A stretch of 64,000 nt of DNA from Owenia fusiformis (Eukaryota; Annelida; Polychaeta; Sabellida; Oweniidae), in assembly GCA_903813345.2 (NCBI GenBank), contig CAIIXF020000003.1:18180931-18244930 (forward strand). Direction: 5' to 3'. The notes under the pieces were generated by a model, which ran no database searches, was not told the DNA's origin, and was given only the letters and a program-made list of their open reading frames with translations. Of the stretch, positions 35,901-46,587 are shown piece by piece (position 1 is the first letter of the stretch; every line of letters starts with the position of its first letter). The position numbers and the translations under genes were made by a program.

Positions 35901-38867
35901 TGTCATACTTCTGAACTTTAATGTAAGCCCCTTTAACATCAATATTTCCAAGGATTGAAAATTATTATCAATCATTTTTAAATAAGAAGACAGAATATGA
36001 AATATATTTTGTAAGGGCAGATGAAAATTCTGCAAGGTGACATCTTTGTAATGTAAGGGTCAGTCACATAACCATTCATGAGATGAACAACCATTGTTTT
36101 TGTAGTGTTTTATTCATGGATAGTGAAATAGTTATATATTGAATAGAAAGCCCAGTCTGAAACCCAGATGCTCAGAGGCTACAAATGAGTGCTATCGGCT
36201 CACTAGGATCATTTTAGTTCTGAGGCTCAAAATGATCTCAAAAGTAGCTGCCATGGCAATTGGTAAGAGTTTGAATATGCAATGCATGACAGGTACTTAT
36301 GAAGGCATAAAAAATGTAATTTTGATTGGATAGCTAAATTTTGATGACCTAATTTGACTGGATTTTGGCTAGATAAAATAATATACAAAATCATTACCCT
36401 GCCAGGATAGGACTAGTATTTGGTGTTCCTCTAATGTTGCCTAGAATGATTCTTCCTGACAAAAGTAGGAAAATTCCCAAATTTTAGTGAAATGTGTAGG
36501 ATGCATATACACTGTTTGAACCATATTTTTCACCAATCAGCGCAAATTAAAGAGCTATTACCAGATAATTGAGATATTATGCCAATTGTCATATCCGTAT
36601 TTCTTTATTTACATCCTATTTGACAATTTTCTAAATAATCGGTTTCAATCTACCACAAACCAAAATGTAAATAAAAATCATGACATCTTTAAATTAAGTG
36701 TATTATCATTGTAGGATAACCTTTTTAATATGTATGCTATCTTCAATAATGTGTGTTTAATACTCTTGTAGGAGGAAGGATGGTCAAAAGTATCTCTATT
36801 ATCTTGTTTATGCGCTTTTCGTTATCTTTATAAGAAACGTCAATGGGTAATGAAGTGAGATCAGTTTTGCAATGTAATTTTACTAAGTGACCTTACTATC
36901 TAATGCATGAACCAAAAAACTCTTAATTAAAGAGAGTTTTTCTGAGAACTTATTGATCGACCTGGTAAAGTTAAAAGTATTTCAAAAGTTAGTTTGAATT
37001 GTTTAAAAACTTAGAATTAGAGCATGAATTAAAAGCTACAATTGTAAGTCAATCAAATTACCGTCAATGCACTAACACTGCAAGAACAAGGGGATGTAAA
37101 GTCAGGGAATTTAAGGTAGGTCTAGCATGTAACAAGTTAATAAATTGGAATCACCAACATTTGGTTGCTATATTTTCATCACAAAATATTGCTTCCTGAT
37201 CTAACTAGAGAAATTGGCTATTTTGGTTAGAAATGTCTTGTTATTCATCCCAGTAACATTGACCTTTCTTATGTAGGTTTGCAATCATCTGAGGGTGTCA
37301 AATAAATATGTTCTGCCCCCTTAATTTCAAAACTATGAACTTTCATGCACAAAAGTGCATCTAGTTGAGCTAGTCATCTGAAACCTCATGTGGAGTTGCA
37401 TGCTCCATCAAGCCTAGTTTTAATGTGCTAAAGAACAATTAATGATTTCGTACAGACAAAAATGTTATGCAACATTGTGTAGATGTTAAAGCGGGGGGGG
37501 GAGAACATATTTACTTGACACCCTCTACAAACAGGTCCATTGGTCCAGAAACCATCCCTACCTTAATGAAAACATTGCATCAAATATTATGAAAACCAGA
37601 TGAAGGTCAAATTGATACCACTTATAGTATAATCTCTTTGCATTAATACTTGAGCAATTAAATTCTTAATATTAACTATTACATGAATATATCATGAGAC
37701 CTTTGATCAGAGTTTATTATCCCTTATATTAACAGATCAATTCTGCAGGCAATTTGTTGCAATATCAATGGGAATTGATTCCAAATAATTATTATAGGAA
37801 GAATTCTATATTGTGTCATATATTATAAGTTGTACTAATCCTGAGGTTATAAAGATGATTCAATATATTTAGGGTTGTTGAAGATCTGAGGTCCAAAATG
37901 TAGCGATAATGTGAAAAGCATTTTTTGGAACAAATTCATCTTGATATTTTTTTTACCAAAGAAGTGATTAAAAATTATGAAAAAGTAATCTTCATTTTTC
38001 TCGAACAAAAACCCAGGATCCATTAATAAGCAATTTTTCTTTGTTAAAAGTATTTGGACAATAACTGGGAAAAGGAGGGAATGGTGACAAGTTAAGGTAG
38101 AAAGGGTGGGGGGTGAGAAAAGGGAATGAGAAAGAGGGAAGGGTTGGGGACATAAAGGATGTAAAGGGGAGGGGCGAGAACAAGATTTAGCCATATCATA
38201 ATCAGACAAAGCTGAGAACTTATGGTGATTTTGACTGGCAGAGCTTTGAGTTGTGGAAGAAACACTCTAATAAAATCGAGCTGACACATCCATAATTTAA
38301 TAAAACACTCAAGCATATAAACCTATCAAATAATTTCACCAATTTTTATTCCACACCTTCAATATTGATTGAGAAGCTTGTCTGCAATATTCCATTATCC
38401 AAAAACTTTATTTTAAAATTCATATGAAATTACTTGCTTATTTCTTGCCAATTTCCCTCTAATGAAAATGGATAAGCACAATTTGAAAATGCAAGAAATT
38501 TCATTATGGGTGAAATCTTTGAGAGAAACCACTCCATGGAGAGTTGGTAATAAAAATGAATAATTTGATGTTAAGTGAACTGTTTTATATCAAGTGCCAT
38601 TTACTGTTGACTCATATACAAAATAAAGCATATTTTGATGTGATGGAATTCAAAGGAAATTGCAGTGTATTTTTAAGTGAGGAGATTGTCAATGGTAAAA
38701 CATACCAACACGCAAAGGGTGTCATTTGTCAACCCAAATTTTCATAATTGAGAAAAGACATGATTTTTGTCAGCATGGTTTGATAAAATATTGAATCTTC
38801 ACACTTCATACACACACTAAGCATGCCATAAGTCATTTCTTTATAAAAGGAAACACAGTGTCAGTAT
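32906..38867. other. AT-rich non-coding DNA
   Basis: No supportable gene is seen in 6 kb; ORFs are short and motif-free. A purine-rich tract is listed separately, and a G9 run lies near 37493. Confidence 0.5.
38066..38180 (+). repeat. purine-rich tract
   Basis: About 115 bp are strongly biased to A/G with many GGG runs (GGAGGGAA, GGGTGGGGGGTGAG, GGGGAGGGGCGAG). Such tracts can form triplex or quadruplex structures. ORFs read on the other strand here are artefacts of this bias. Confidence 0.65.
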
Positions 38868-39010
38868 AAGTAAAACCTGTGTATACTGAACATTTTTTGG
38901 GGCAAAAATTGGTAGGTGTTCACAGTCAGTACAGTTTGTGGAGGGAAGGGTGTCTACTAGAGACAAGTGTTCACTACAGAGAGAGGTATTCACCATTACA
39001 GGTTTTACTG
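38868..39010. mobile_element. pogo-like MITE, copy C
   Basis: The ends are AAGTAAAACCTGT and ACAGGTTTTACTG (inverted). The interior has GGTGTTCAC and GTGTTCACTA words related to the GTGGAACAC motif. TA follows the right end. About 143 bp, non-coding. Confidence 0.65.
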
Positions 39011-39291
39011 TATATGTGATATTATGATTTTTATCACATCATAACATTAAAACATTTTGAGATTTTTCTATTCCAATATTGAAAAAGTAGCAACTATTTT
39101 AAGTGTATAAGGAATAAGATCGCAGTCATAAATCATTGCTGGACTGGCTCAAGCATTTTAACCATATCAAAGGCGATGCCATGATCCTAGATTTGGTGAG
39201 GCAAAAAGTTAAGGCAAAACAATTGAGGCAAAACAACTGAGACAAAACTTCAATTGAAGAGGTTATACTTCTGTGGGACATCAGGGGTTTC

Positions 39292-39448
39292 ATTAGCAGC
39301 AGGCGATTTTCACCAGTTGTCTTTACAAAACCGCTTGTTGTCTTTAGGTACTTTACAACTTTTCCATTTTAAATCTATGATTTCCATCAATTTTGCCTGA
39401 TGTGTTCATTTATTTAGCCTGTTGTGAGAAATTCTAGTGAAACCCCTG
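39292..39448. mobile_element. CAGGGGTTTC-type MITE, copy 2
   Basis: Ends CAGGGGTTTCATTAG and CTAGTGAAACCCCTG form an inverted repeat with one mismatch. The interior is homologous to copy 1 (TTTATTTAGCCTGTT, ATGATTTCCAT). It is 17 bp shorter. Confidence 0.75.
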
Positions 39449-40417
39449 GAAACATTCTTTCGCAGTCTCAGCCTAAAAGATTTCTATAAAATATTTTTTC
39501 TTTTAGCTAACTACACCCATATCCTGGTTAAATAGTATTTCCCATACAAATATGACCCACTAAACAAAACATAGGATTATCCAATAATCTCTGTAAATCG
39601 AATTAAGATCCGGGACAAATCCAAATGACTGCACAATACATGTTCTTTATCAGTCAATCTATCAAAGAAAACTCCAGAATTAAATTAGACATTTGAGTCA
39701 GGACTAACCCATTCTGACACATACACCATAAGATTCGATGTAACATCAAAGGTGTTTAAGAAAACATATAAAACAGATTAAGAGTTTTTAAGTTAAAGCT
39801 TTTATGGATAAGTCTACATTTTAGATTCTGGTCTCCAATTCAATTCACTTTGGGAAAATCAATTTTTCATTCTACAATCAAAATGCAATACTGTACATGT
39901 ATTTTCAACTCCGATCTAGGGGAAAAGTCTCTGGTTATTCATATTAGACCCTATATATCTCCGAATCTTAATGAAAATGTTGCTTTACATTAGCCCAAAA
40001 TACTTTCAAAATCACACAGTTTTTCACCATTAAGAACACTTTTCAAGAGATTTTAAGCCAAAGATGTCTTGAAAATTTGACCCCTGTGGAATCTTTTGAA
40101 AACTGAATGCCAAAGGCCTGTTAAACCATAATTTTCAGTATAAGTTTGAATCAGGTTTCTTTCATCTCACCAATAGATTTTCTATACAGACATGAAGTTT
40201 TCACACATAATGGTTTGCCCAGACACCAGATTCTTATACAGACCATTTAAAATTTTATTGTTGTTTAATTGTGATTTTTCCATTGAATTATAATGTAAAC
40301 AGGTATATTTTACTAATCCGTGCATAATCTGGCAATTTAACAGGGCACTTATAATGTAACAGTGACTGGCCCCAGGGTATACGCTATGTAATAATACCCC
40401 ACCTAGATATTTGTATA
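39449..40417. other. AT-rich non-coding DNA
   Basis: No supportable gene, RNA or repeat is visible. Confidence 0.5.
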
Positions 40418-40419
40418 TA

Positions 40420-40603
40420 CAGTAAAACCTAAACCTGTATATCAGAACACTCTCTAATCTGAGCACTTCTCAAAGTGAACATTTTTCTTGGTCCAAAATT
40501 TGTTATCTCCCACTGACTCACACTAAAAGACTTTAAAATTTAAAAACCTGCTAAATTGAATCCTGGGACCATCAGCAACATTTGGATTAGACAGGTTTTA
40601 CTG
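40420..40603. mobile_element. pogo-like MITE, copy D
   Basis: It is flanked by TATA on both sides and has inverted ends CAGTAAAACCT and AGGTTTTACTG. Inside, AGAACACT, GAGCACTT and GTGAACA are relics of the family motif. 184 bp, no coding sequence. Confidence 0.75.
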
Positions 40604-40632
40604 TATATCTGTAGAGTTCCTAGAACCATAAC

Positions 40633-40838
40633 AGTTATCTCCCCAGGATTTTTTCTCAGGTGGGTGCAAAATTCTCATTTTCACAATTCAGACCAAAATT
40701 GGTCATAATATGCCAAATTTTCTTGATTTTTCTCATTTTCAAGTGGGTGCAAATGGATTTTCTGATGGGTGCGCAAGCCTATTTTCAAAATCTCGGATGG
40801 GTGCTCTGTCCACTTGCTTTAATGCTGGGGAGATCACT
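40633..40838. mobile_element. MITE with ATCTCCCCAG ends
   Basis: Inverted ends AGTTATCTCCCCAGGATT and, from the right, AGTGATCTCCCCAGCATT match at 16 of 18 positions. CCATAA occurs at 40626-40631 and 40839-40844 and may be the target duplication. The interior has four GTGGGTGC-like words. 206 bp, non-coding, family unknown. Confidence 0.65.
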
Positions 40839-40889
40839 CCATAAATAATACTGTCCCATTCAACTTTTTTAGCTCCTTTGTTACAACTG

Positions 40890-41390
40890 TAGTTACACTT
40901 TTATCCAAAACCAAAACCTAGAGAGGAAAGATTATGCAATACCTGTAAACATATAGAGGATGAATGTCATTTCCTTTTAACTTGTACAAAGAATGATGAG
41001 CATAGACAATTATTGTACACTAAGGCTCGTGAAATTCTAAGTAACTTTGACCTCAATAGTGAAAATTTATTTGTCAATCTCATTTCAAGTAAAAACTTAA
41101 CATTACAAAGACACATTGGAAAATTCATTTATCATTCATTTAAGAATTTGTAGTCAGAATGCAGGGTATGTGCACCACACTTTAAATGTAACCTTGTAAC
41201 CTTGTCCTTTCATCATGATGTATACTACCTTTATTTTGGGTTTTTGTATATCTCGTATATATTTTTGTACTTTTGCCTTAGTTAGTATTTGTAGTTTAGA
41301 TATTTAGTTTTTTTTCATAGTTATGACTAATGTAATCATGTTATGATACAAGATGTCAATAAAAGTTATATATATCTATATCTTATACAT
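40890..41390 (+). mobile_element. 5'-truncated LINE (non-LTR retrotransposon) 3' end
   Basis: The fragment holds the last codons of a LINE ORF2-like protein, a 3' UTR of about 230 bp with an AATAAA signal near 41358, and a short TATATATC-rich end. Severe 5' truncation is typical of LINE copies. Target duplications were not identified. Confidence 0.7.
40902..41153 (+). pseudogene. LINE ORF2 C-terminal fragment
   Basis: The frame ending at the TAG at 41151-41153 reads about 80 codons. It includes LCNTCKHIEDECHFLLTC, a CX2CX7HX4C zinc-binding motif of the kind found at the C-terminus of many LINE reverse transcriptases, with the typical EDExHFLLxC wording. RHIGKFIYHSFKNL then ends the protein. 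Reverse transcriptase and endonuclease domains are absent. Confidence 0.75.
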
Positions 41391-42819
41391 GTATCTCATA
41401 GAAGAATGTTATATTCTTCTGAAAATGATTTACCTTTAGTACATGTAGTTTATTTACAAACAATTTTCAACATAAAATTGTTCATAGGATTTTCTCCTCA
41501 AATGGATATGGTGTGAAATTTTCATTTTCACAAATTTGATATGTAAATCCATATGGCAGATTCAAGCATTATGCTTTAATAATATGAGGTTCAAAATGCA
41601 GTTTGACTGCAAATCCTACAAGCTAAAGGTAAAGTGCATAAGATTGCAAAATCGTACTTACCACTGATAGAGGTCTATTGGCCATTGTACACAATCAGTT
41701 CAGCATTTGCACAATAGTTGTTCACTTTGAAGTTGAGGTTCTATCCAATAGTTCGTACATTTTGCAAAATCTGTCTCTGTTGCCTTGTTGTATACTTCCC
41801 TCAGTATGTTACGTCATGTTCACAGCCTATAAAATCATGAAAGAATTCTGGTTATAAAGCACCATAAGGCTTCCAGGCCATTGGTTAAAACATCCACAAC
41901 TTTGCCATCATAAATCAGCGAGTAACAGTGGTAAAACTCATTCCATGCATTGCTCATGCTTCCCCGAATTCAAATAAATATTCAAAAATAAGAAAAATGC
42001 GAATTATCCCCATATTTATTGTGGTATTGATGCAAGGCCAGAATACAGATAGGGCCTTGGAAAGAATTTATATTTTTGTGCATATCTATGCTTAAGACTA
42101 TAAACTGATAAAAGAAAGCATTTTGCCATGAACATGAAATGATATGAATGTAGCAGAATATATACCAGTGTTTTCAGTAGGTTTGTCCAAGATTGCGTCC
42201 CTGGGACGTAACGATTTTCAAAAAATGCATCTCCCCTCAAAAAACTGCGTCCCTTGAAAAAATGTTACCGGGAATTCAAAGTCACACTTTTACACTAACC
42301 GAAATAAAATTGATGAAATCTTTTAAAGCTTTTGCTATTTATCGGTCTAAATCAGTGTTCGGGCGAGTCTAGCATGTCATTGAATGATACAGATACCATC
42401 AATTGTGAGGTATAACTTATATTCAACCATTAGAAACACATTTTCTTTTCGTATTTCGAAGCAATTAGTTACTGATTTTGCTTTAGTTTAGGGGCAATCT
42501 GCGCGAGGTTCAATTTTTTGGTTCAGTTTCTTGCACATGCGCATTCTTAAATAATGATCTTGTGATCGCACTTGACCAATAGAAAATGGTTTAAATCGGG
42601 TCTTCAGCTAGCGGCCAATCGTTGTCCTATCACATGCCTCGTACTATTTCGATCAGAAATCAACTTCCAAGAAGGAAACTTCGAGAGAAAATTTTATTTC
42701 TTTTAGAAATAGAATTTCCTTCAATTATTTAGTGGATTCATGAAATCACTGAATGATATACTTATTTAGTAAAACATCAAAGGAATTTGTATTCTGCATA
42801 ATTCTCAGCAAGTGGTATA
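41391..42819. other. non-coding DNA, partly promoter-like
   Basis: No gene is visible. Around 42490-42650 the sequence is less AT-rich and contains ATGCGCA and two CCAAT words (CCAATAG, CCAATCG), which could belong to an old promoter. No exon is seen nearby. Confidence 0.4.
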
Positions 42820-43080
42820 CGAGGGGGGATTCATAAGTAGTGGGACTTTTCTGAGGCAGCAAGTCCCTGTGTACATATCTCAACCAAATTTGGCACATGA
42901 ACGGACTAGGATATAAGGCATGATTAGAACTCTCACTTTACTGAAGTTGGATGTAACTTTTTGAAATTTTCACACAATGATTATCACATGTTTGTGATTC
43001 TTTGTTCCAAGTTTGAATAAAACCTGGTTGATATAAGTGAAGTTATAGCATTTGTCCCACTACTTATGAATCCCCCCTCG
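42820..43080. mobile_element. mariner-like MITE
   Basis: Perfect 27-bp inverted repeats start CGAGGGGGGATTCATAAG. TATA flanks both ends (42816-42819 and 43081-43084). CGAGGGG-type ends at TA sites are typical of mariner elements. The 207-bp core is non-coding. Confidence 0.85.
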
Positions 43081-43358
43081 TATATGTTTTAGCTGGTGTT
43101 AAGTCAATTGCGAAAATAAGCCTAAAGTTGGGGACAAAAATAAATGACAGGTCGATTTTCGATCACCATTTCCTAATTATGGTGGTCTGAAAGCCCATAA
43201 TTTCCAATATTGTCTAGATATATATCCCTTAAAATTTGTATATTTTACATTTTGTATAATCTCATCCACTGATGTATGGCCTCTTGTAAATTCTCTTATT
43301 TTTAACATGGGAAATCCTCACTTCAGCAAATCCACCTGTCATTTATTTATCGGAGTGG

Positions 43359-43530
43359 CTCCAGGACCGACAATTGTCGGTACTGGAGACTGTCCAGGGG
43401 TATTTGCTGGGGTACCGACAATTGTCGGCACTCTATCGTCACCTAGTAGTGCCAGATAGAGAACCGACAATTGTCGGTACGCAAGTGGCTGCTACGTGTT
43501 TTTGCTAGAGAGCCGACAATTTCATAAATA
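43359..43530. repeat. left palindrome array, 48-49 bp period
   Basis: CCGACAATTGTCGG is exact at 43367, 43415 and 43464, and a half copy (CCGACAAT) is at 43513. The steps are 48, 49 and 49 bp. The first sits in a 30-bp palindrome with one mismatched pair (43359-43388). Between the second and third, CTCTATC and GATAGAG form a further inverted pair. Linker sequences otherwise differ. Confidence 0.85.
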
Positions 43531-43563
43531 AATCCACTACTTTTACTTGTACCAATAACCTCA

Positions 43564-43636
43564 TCACTGGTAGTCTAGTGGTTAGCGTGCACGACTCAAA
43601 CACACTCGGTCCCGAGTTCGAATCCCGGCAGGACCA
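43564..43636 (+). pseudogene. tRNA-like sequence with Pol III A and B boxes
   Basis: This 73-base stretch has the length and spacing of a tRNA. It has an A-box-like TAGTCTAGTGGTTAGCG and a B-box GAGTTCGAATCCC. The T arm pairs at 4 of 5 positions around TTCGAAT. Acceptor, D and anticodon stems pair poorly, so it is not a working tRNA. By position the anticodon would be CAA, but this is not reliable. It is likely a tRNA pseudogene or a tRNA-derived SINE head. Confidence 0.6.
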
Positions 43637-43637
43637 A

Positions 43638-43644
43638 TTTTTTT
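43638..43644 (+). terminator. T7 run, possible Pol III terminator
   Basis: Seven T follow the tRNA-like sequence after one base, the usual place and form of a Pol III stop. A G13 run follows at 43652-43664. Confidence 0.45.
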
Positions 43645-43685
43645 CTTTTGAGGGGGGGGGGGGGCATAGTGCTTATTTGCAGTAT

Positions 43686-44640
43686 GGAATCGTATAGGCA
43701 TTAACTTGTAGTGAGCCATCATTTATTTCGAAAAAAATTGATTCAACTTCCATCAAAATTGTACTACAAGCTTCAATTAAAAAACATTTTAAAGCTCTTT
43801 TCTTGTTCTATCTAATGGGTCGATATATACAGTTAGGGGAGGGGATGCTTTCGCCCCCGTCGACCTCTACCCTTACTACGCCATGGCACAGGAGAAATAT
43901 CTCATTTGGAATATATCACTGTTTACTTTGCGTTTGGTAGCTCTCTCATGCGAGATGGAATCGTGGCCATTAACTAAGGGAGCCAAATGCAACTTCCATC
44001 AAAAATTGTGCTATAAGGTATGAGTACCGTAATCCAACACCAAATTCGAAAATTTATAACAATACTTTGCACATATGGCGTTCGTGACCAACTATGAAAC
44101 GCTTACCCCCCATAGTGTTATATATCAAAATGCACCTGTCCATATAAGGTTCGATTGACCTACATCAAATTATAGGGAGTCAGGTTACTTTTCCAGTTTT
44201 TGAGATATCAGCATCCGTTTATTGTAACTCGCGTTTGCTACCACTTCCTCAATTCTGATATGACGGGCAAACGCGTAGTAAACATGCTCACGTTCGGAAC
44301 TATTTTGACCTACATCGCTATTTTCGTAATTCAAATGAAAGTTGAACTCCTCTTTATTTTGATACCAAATAGTGGCATACTAGGTACCCTAGAAGCCAAC
44401 TATGGGTTATTTAGTACGATACCACAGGTTTTTAAATGGACTATATACCTTTTGGCGGATGGATATGGAACCTCATACCATACGATAAGCTTCAAATAAA
44501 AAACATTCTAGCTATTTTCTTCTATCTAATGGGTAGCAAACGCCCCTTTCTACGCCTGATCGGCTCAGGAGAAATATCCTGTCTGTTTAGAATATATATA
44601 GCCGTTTACTCTGCATTAATAGCTCTCTAACGTCTTACTT
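43686..44640. repeat. diverged internal repeats of the palindrome element
   Basis: ATGGAATCGT...CATTAACT...ACTTCCATCAAAA occurs at 43686 and again near 43955. TCTATCTAATGGGT with CAGGAGAAATATC and TTTACTITGCG/CTCTGCATT...TAGCTCTCT-type wording occurs near 43807-43944 and 44521-44628. Gaps and substitutions are many. Confidence 0.55.
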
Positions 44641-44841
44641 GTTCATGTTTTTTATTGGGTTTTCAACGTTTACTACCATTCCCTGTTCCCGGGCTACCAT
44701 TTTTTGACTGGGTTTGGTAATCCCCGGGTAACCGGGGCTAATACCCTCCCCGGGTTTTGCACTTGTTCCCAAAATATCCGTATGATATCTGAAATACCCC
44801 CCCGCGCATTGCGCATGCGCCAGAAAATTCAAAAATCAATA

Positions 44842-44959
44842 TTTGTCGGTCCTCTAGCGTGTAAACACAGCATATCTCCCGTACCGACAATTTATTTGTC
44901 GGTCCTCTAGCGTGCCACCACATCAGAGTCTAGAGTACCGACAATTGTCGGTACTCTAG
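44842..44959. repeat. right palindrome array, 49-53 bp period
   Basis: TTGTCGG occurs at 44843, 44896 and 44945 (steps 53 and 49). The last is the centre of a perfect 30-bp palindrome, 44930-44959, with arms CTAGAGTACCGACAA. The middle one is split by TTTA between its halves. TCCTCTAGCGTG follows the first two. Confidence 0.85.
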
Positions 44960-45079
44960 CCTTTACGTTTATTTATGTCCCCAACTGTACCTAGTGGAAC
45001 ATCGACTTACTGGTAGTGCTAGTCTTCAACATACCAATGTGGTTCGAAAATCTTTAGTCTTTGAACCTTTTTATATGGT

Positions 45080-45692
45080 GTTCTGTTTTACTTCCTGCGA
45101 AAGCTATTTGGATTTTGATATAATAGCTTTCCCACGGAGCATTTGGACAGCTCAATGATCGTGACCTTTGAAATCGAATTAAGTCGATCCGCGGCTTACT
45201 TTTGGTCTCTAACTGTGTCTTACATCAGTATCATCAATCCGTGTAAGTATTGGAGCGCTGGAGTACTTCTTTTTCGATCAAGACTTGTAAATTTTTCATC
45301 GAGTTAAAGTTTTACAGACCTATTTCCAATATGGCGGTTTCTGCTCGGACATTTTCGTAAATCTCCGGAGGTTGTCCGAACCTAACTAATTCTCAAAATT
45401 CATTTCGTTCGTTGCGTATCTCGCACCTAGCAAACCGCCATATTGGAAATAGGTCTGTAAAACTTTAACTCGATGAACAATTTACAAGTCTTGATCGAAA
45501 AAGAAGTACTCCAGCGCTCCAATACTTACACGGATTGATGATACTGATGTAAGACACAGTTAGAGACCAAAAGTAAGCCGCGGATCGACTTAATTCAATT
45601 TCAAAGGTCACTATTGATCAGCTGTTCACTTCTCCGTTTGAGAGCCATAAGTTTCAAAATCTCACATGGCTCTCGAAGTGAGTAAGTTCTGT
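45080..45692. mobile_element. foldback element with 180-bp near-perfect arms
   Basis: Arms 45161-45340 and 45432-45611 are exact reverse complements except at two positions that I can see, with a 91-bp spacer. Beyond them the pairing continues with much more divergence (for example GATTTTGATATAATAGCT against GATTTTGAAACTTATGGCT) to about 45080 and 45692. The inner arm end reads CCAATATGGCGGTTT. No coding sequence or clear target duplication is seen. Confidence 0.8.
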
Positions 45693-46082
45693 TGAGATAG
45701 GAAGAGAACAGACCCAATATGTTTTTGGTGAGAATCATTTATGCATTCAAGTTCCCGATATTAGACAGCCAGACAGTGCAGAAATTATTGAATAATTTTT
45801 TCGAATAATTTTTCAATTAATTTGCAAAATAAAAATCTAGATCTCGATGGAGTTACTCAATTATGCCGTAGTAAGAAGCAAAACCTCCAACAATGTTATA
45901 TTAACAGAAAATTTATAAACTTAAAACAGCTATTTACATACCTTTTAATAAAGTTATCGGTCTATTTAGCTAGATATCCATAAAATAACACGAGAGAAAG
46001 TTTTCAACTTCAAAATCGGAACTGGGTCAGTGCTACAGTACCCGGATGTACTGAGTAGCATAAAACCTGTTATATTTGACTC
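45693..46082. other. AT-rich non-coding DNA
   Basis: I see no gene, RNA or repeat in this stretch. Confidence 0.5.
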
Positions 46083-46129
46083 CCGCACTACAGCCGGGCA
46101 AAAATCTTTTTAAGGCCCCAATTCTGAGT

Positions 46130-46240
46130 GGACCTTTTGGGCATTACTGGAGCTTTTAAGGCCTTTATATTTCAATTTTAAGCCAAATTATCGGGAAAAT
46201 GGGAAATTTTTCAAAATTTTGGCCCACTTTTTGATTTTAA
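46130..46240. repeat. older relative of the adjacent hAT-like MITE
   Basis: The wording TTTTAAGGCC...TTTTAAGCCAAATT...TTTGGCCCACTTTTTGATTTTAAG parallels 46400-46500 inside the next element, offset about 260 bp. Its own inverted ends are not recognisable. Confidence 0.55.
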
Positions 46241-46315
46241 GCCGCTCCGTTATGGGTTCATGGGCGTTCAACTAAGTCTAATTGAAAGCCCATGATGGGT
46301 TTGAGGAACTGTTTG

Positions 46316-46587
46316 CACTGGCGGATCTGGGTGGGCCCAGAAAAAAATTGGGCCCTCAAAAATTTGGGGCCAAAAAAGGCCCCAAAAATTTTGTTCATTT
46401 TATGGGCCTTCTAAGGCCCTGTTTTTAATTTAAGGCCAAATTTTGAAGAAAAGGGCCCTCAAAATTTCAAAATCTGGTCCCACTTTTTGGTTTTAGGGGC
46501 CCAACATTTTTTCCGCGCAAGCGCAGAAGTTTTTTTCTCAAACCAGAAGTTTGCCCCCCCCCCTGTTGGTTCCCAGATCCGCCCCTG
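46316..46587. mobile_element. hAT-like MITE (GGCGGATCTGGG ends)
   Basis: Inverted ends CACTGGCGGATCTGGG and, from the right, CAGGGGCGGATCTGGG match at 14 of 16 positions. CAGGGGCGGATC-type ends are common in hAT-derived MITEs. GTTTG directly flanks both sides (46311-46315 and 46588-46592), shorter than the usual 8-bp hAT duplication. The interior is rich in GGGCCC and AAATTTTGGGG words. Confidence 0.7.

Larger units (their letters stand above)
43125..44987. mobile_element. TA-flanked element with palindrome arrays
   Basis: Inverted ends (A/C)AGTTGGGGACA(A/T)AAATAAA lie at 43125 and 44987, flanked by TA (43123-43124 and 44988-44989). Just inside each end is an array of CCGACAATTGTCGG palindromes about 49 bp apart. 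The centre has a tRNA-like sequence and diverged internal repeats. The first 225 bp fold back on themselves (AAATAAATGACAGG at about 43138 against CCTGTCATTTATTT at 43337). No transposase is seen. It is best described as a non-autonomous DNA transposon of unknown family. Confidence 0.6.

Noticed and set aside
36914-36941. Short hairpin AAAACTCTT...AAGAGAGTTTT
   Set aside because: The arms need a 2-base bulge and are low-complexity; such structures are frequent by chance in AT-rich DNA.
37847-38316. Minus-strand ORFs rich in Pro, Ser and Phe
   Set aside because: They arise from the purine-rich tract at 38066-38180.
42490-42650. Host gene promoter (ATGCGCA and CCAAT words)
   Set aside because: No adjacent exon, start codon or splice pattern could be supported, so it is mentioned only in the gap entry.
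43359-43530. CRISPR-like array
   Set aside because: Palindromes are evenly spaced, but there are only 3.5 copies, linkers are partly palindromic themselves, the DNA is eukaryotic, and the array lies inside a transposon end.
43564-43636. Functional tRNA-Leu(CAA)
   Set aside because: Acceptor, D and anticodon stems do not pair; only the T arm is sound.
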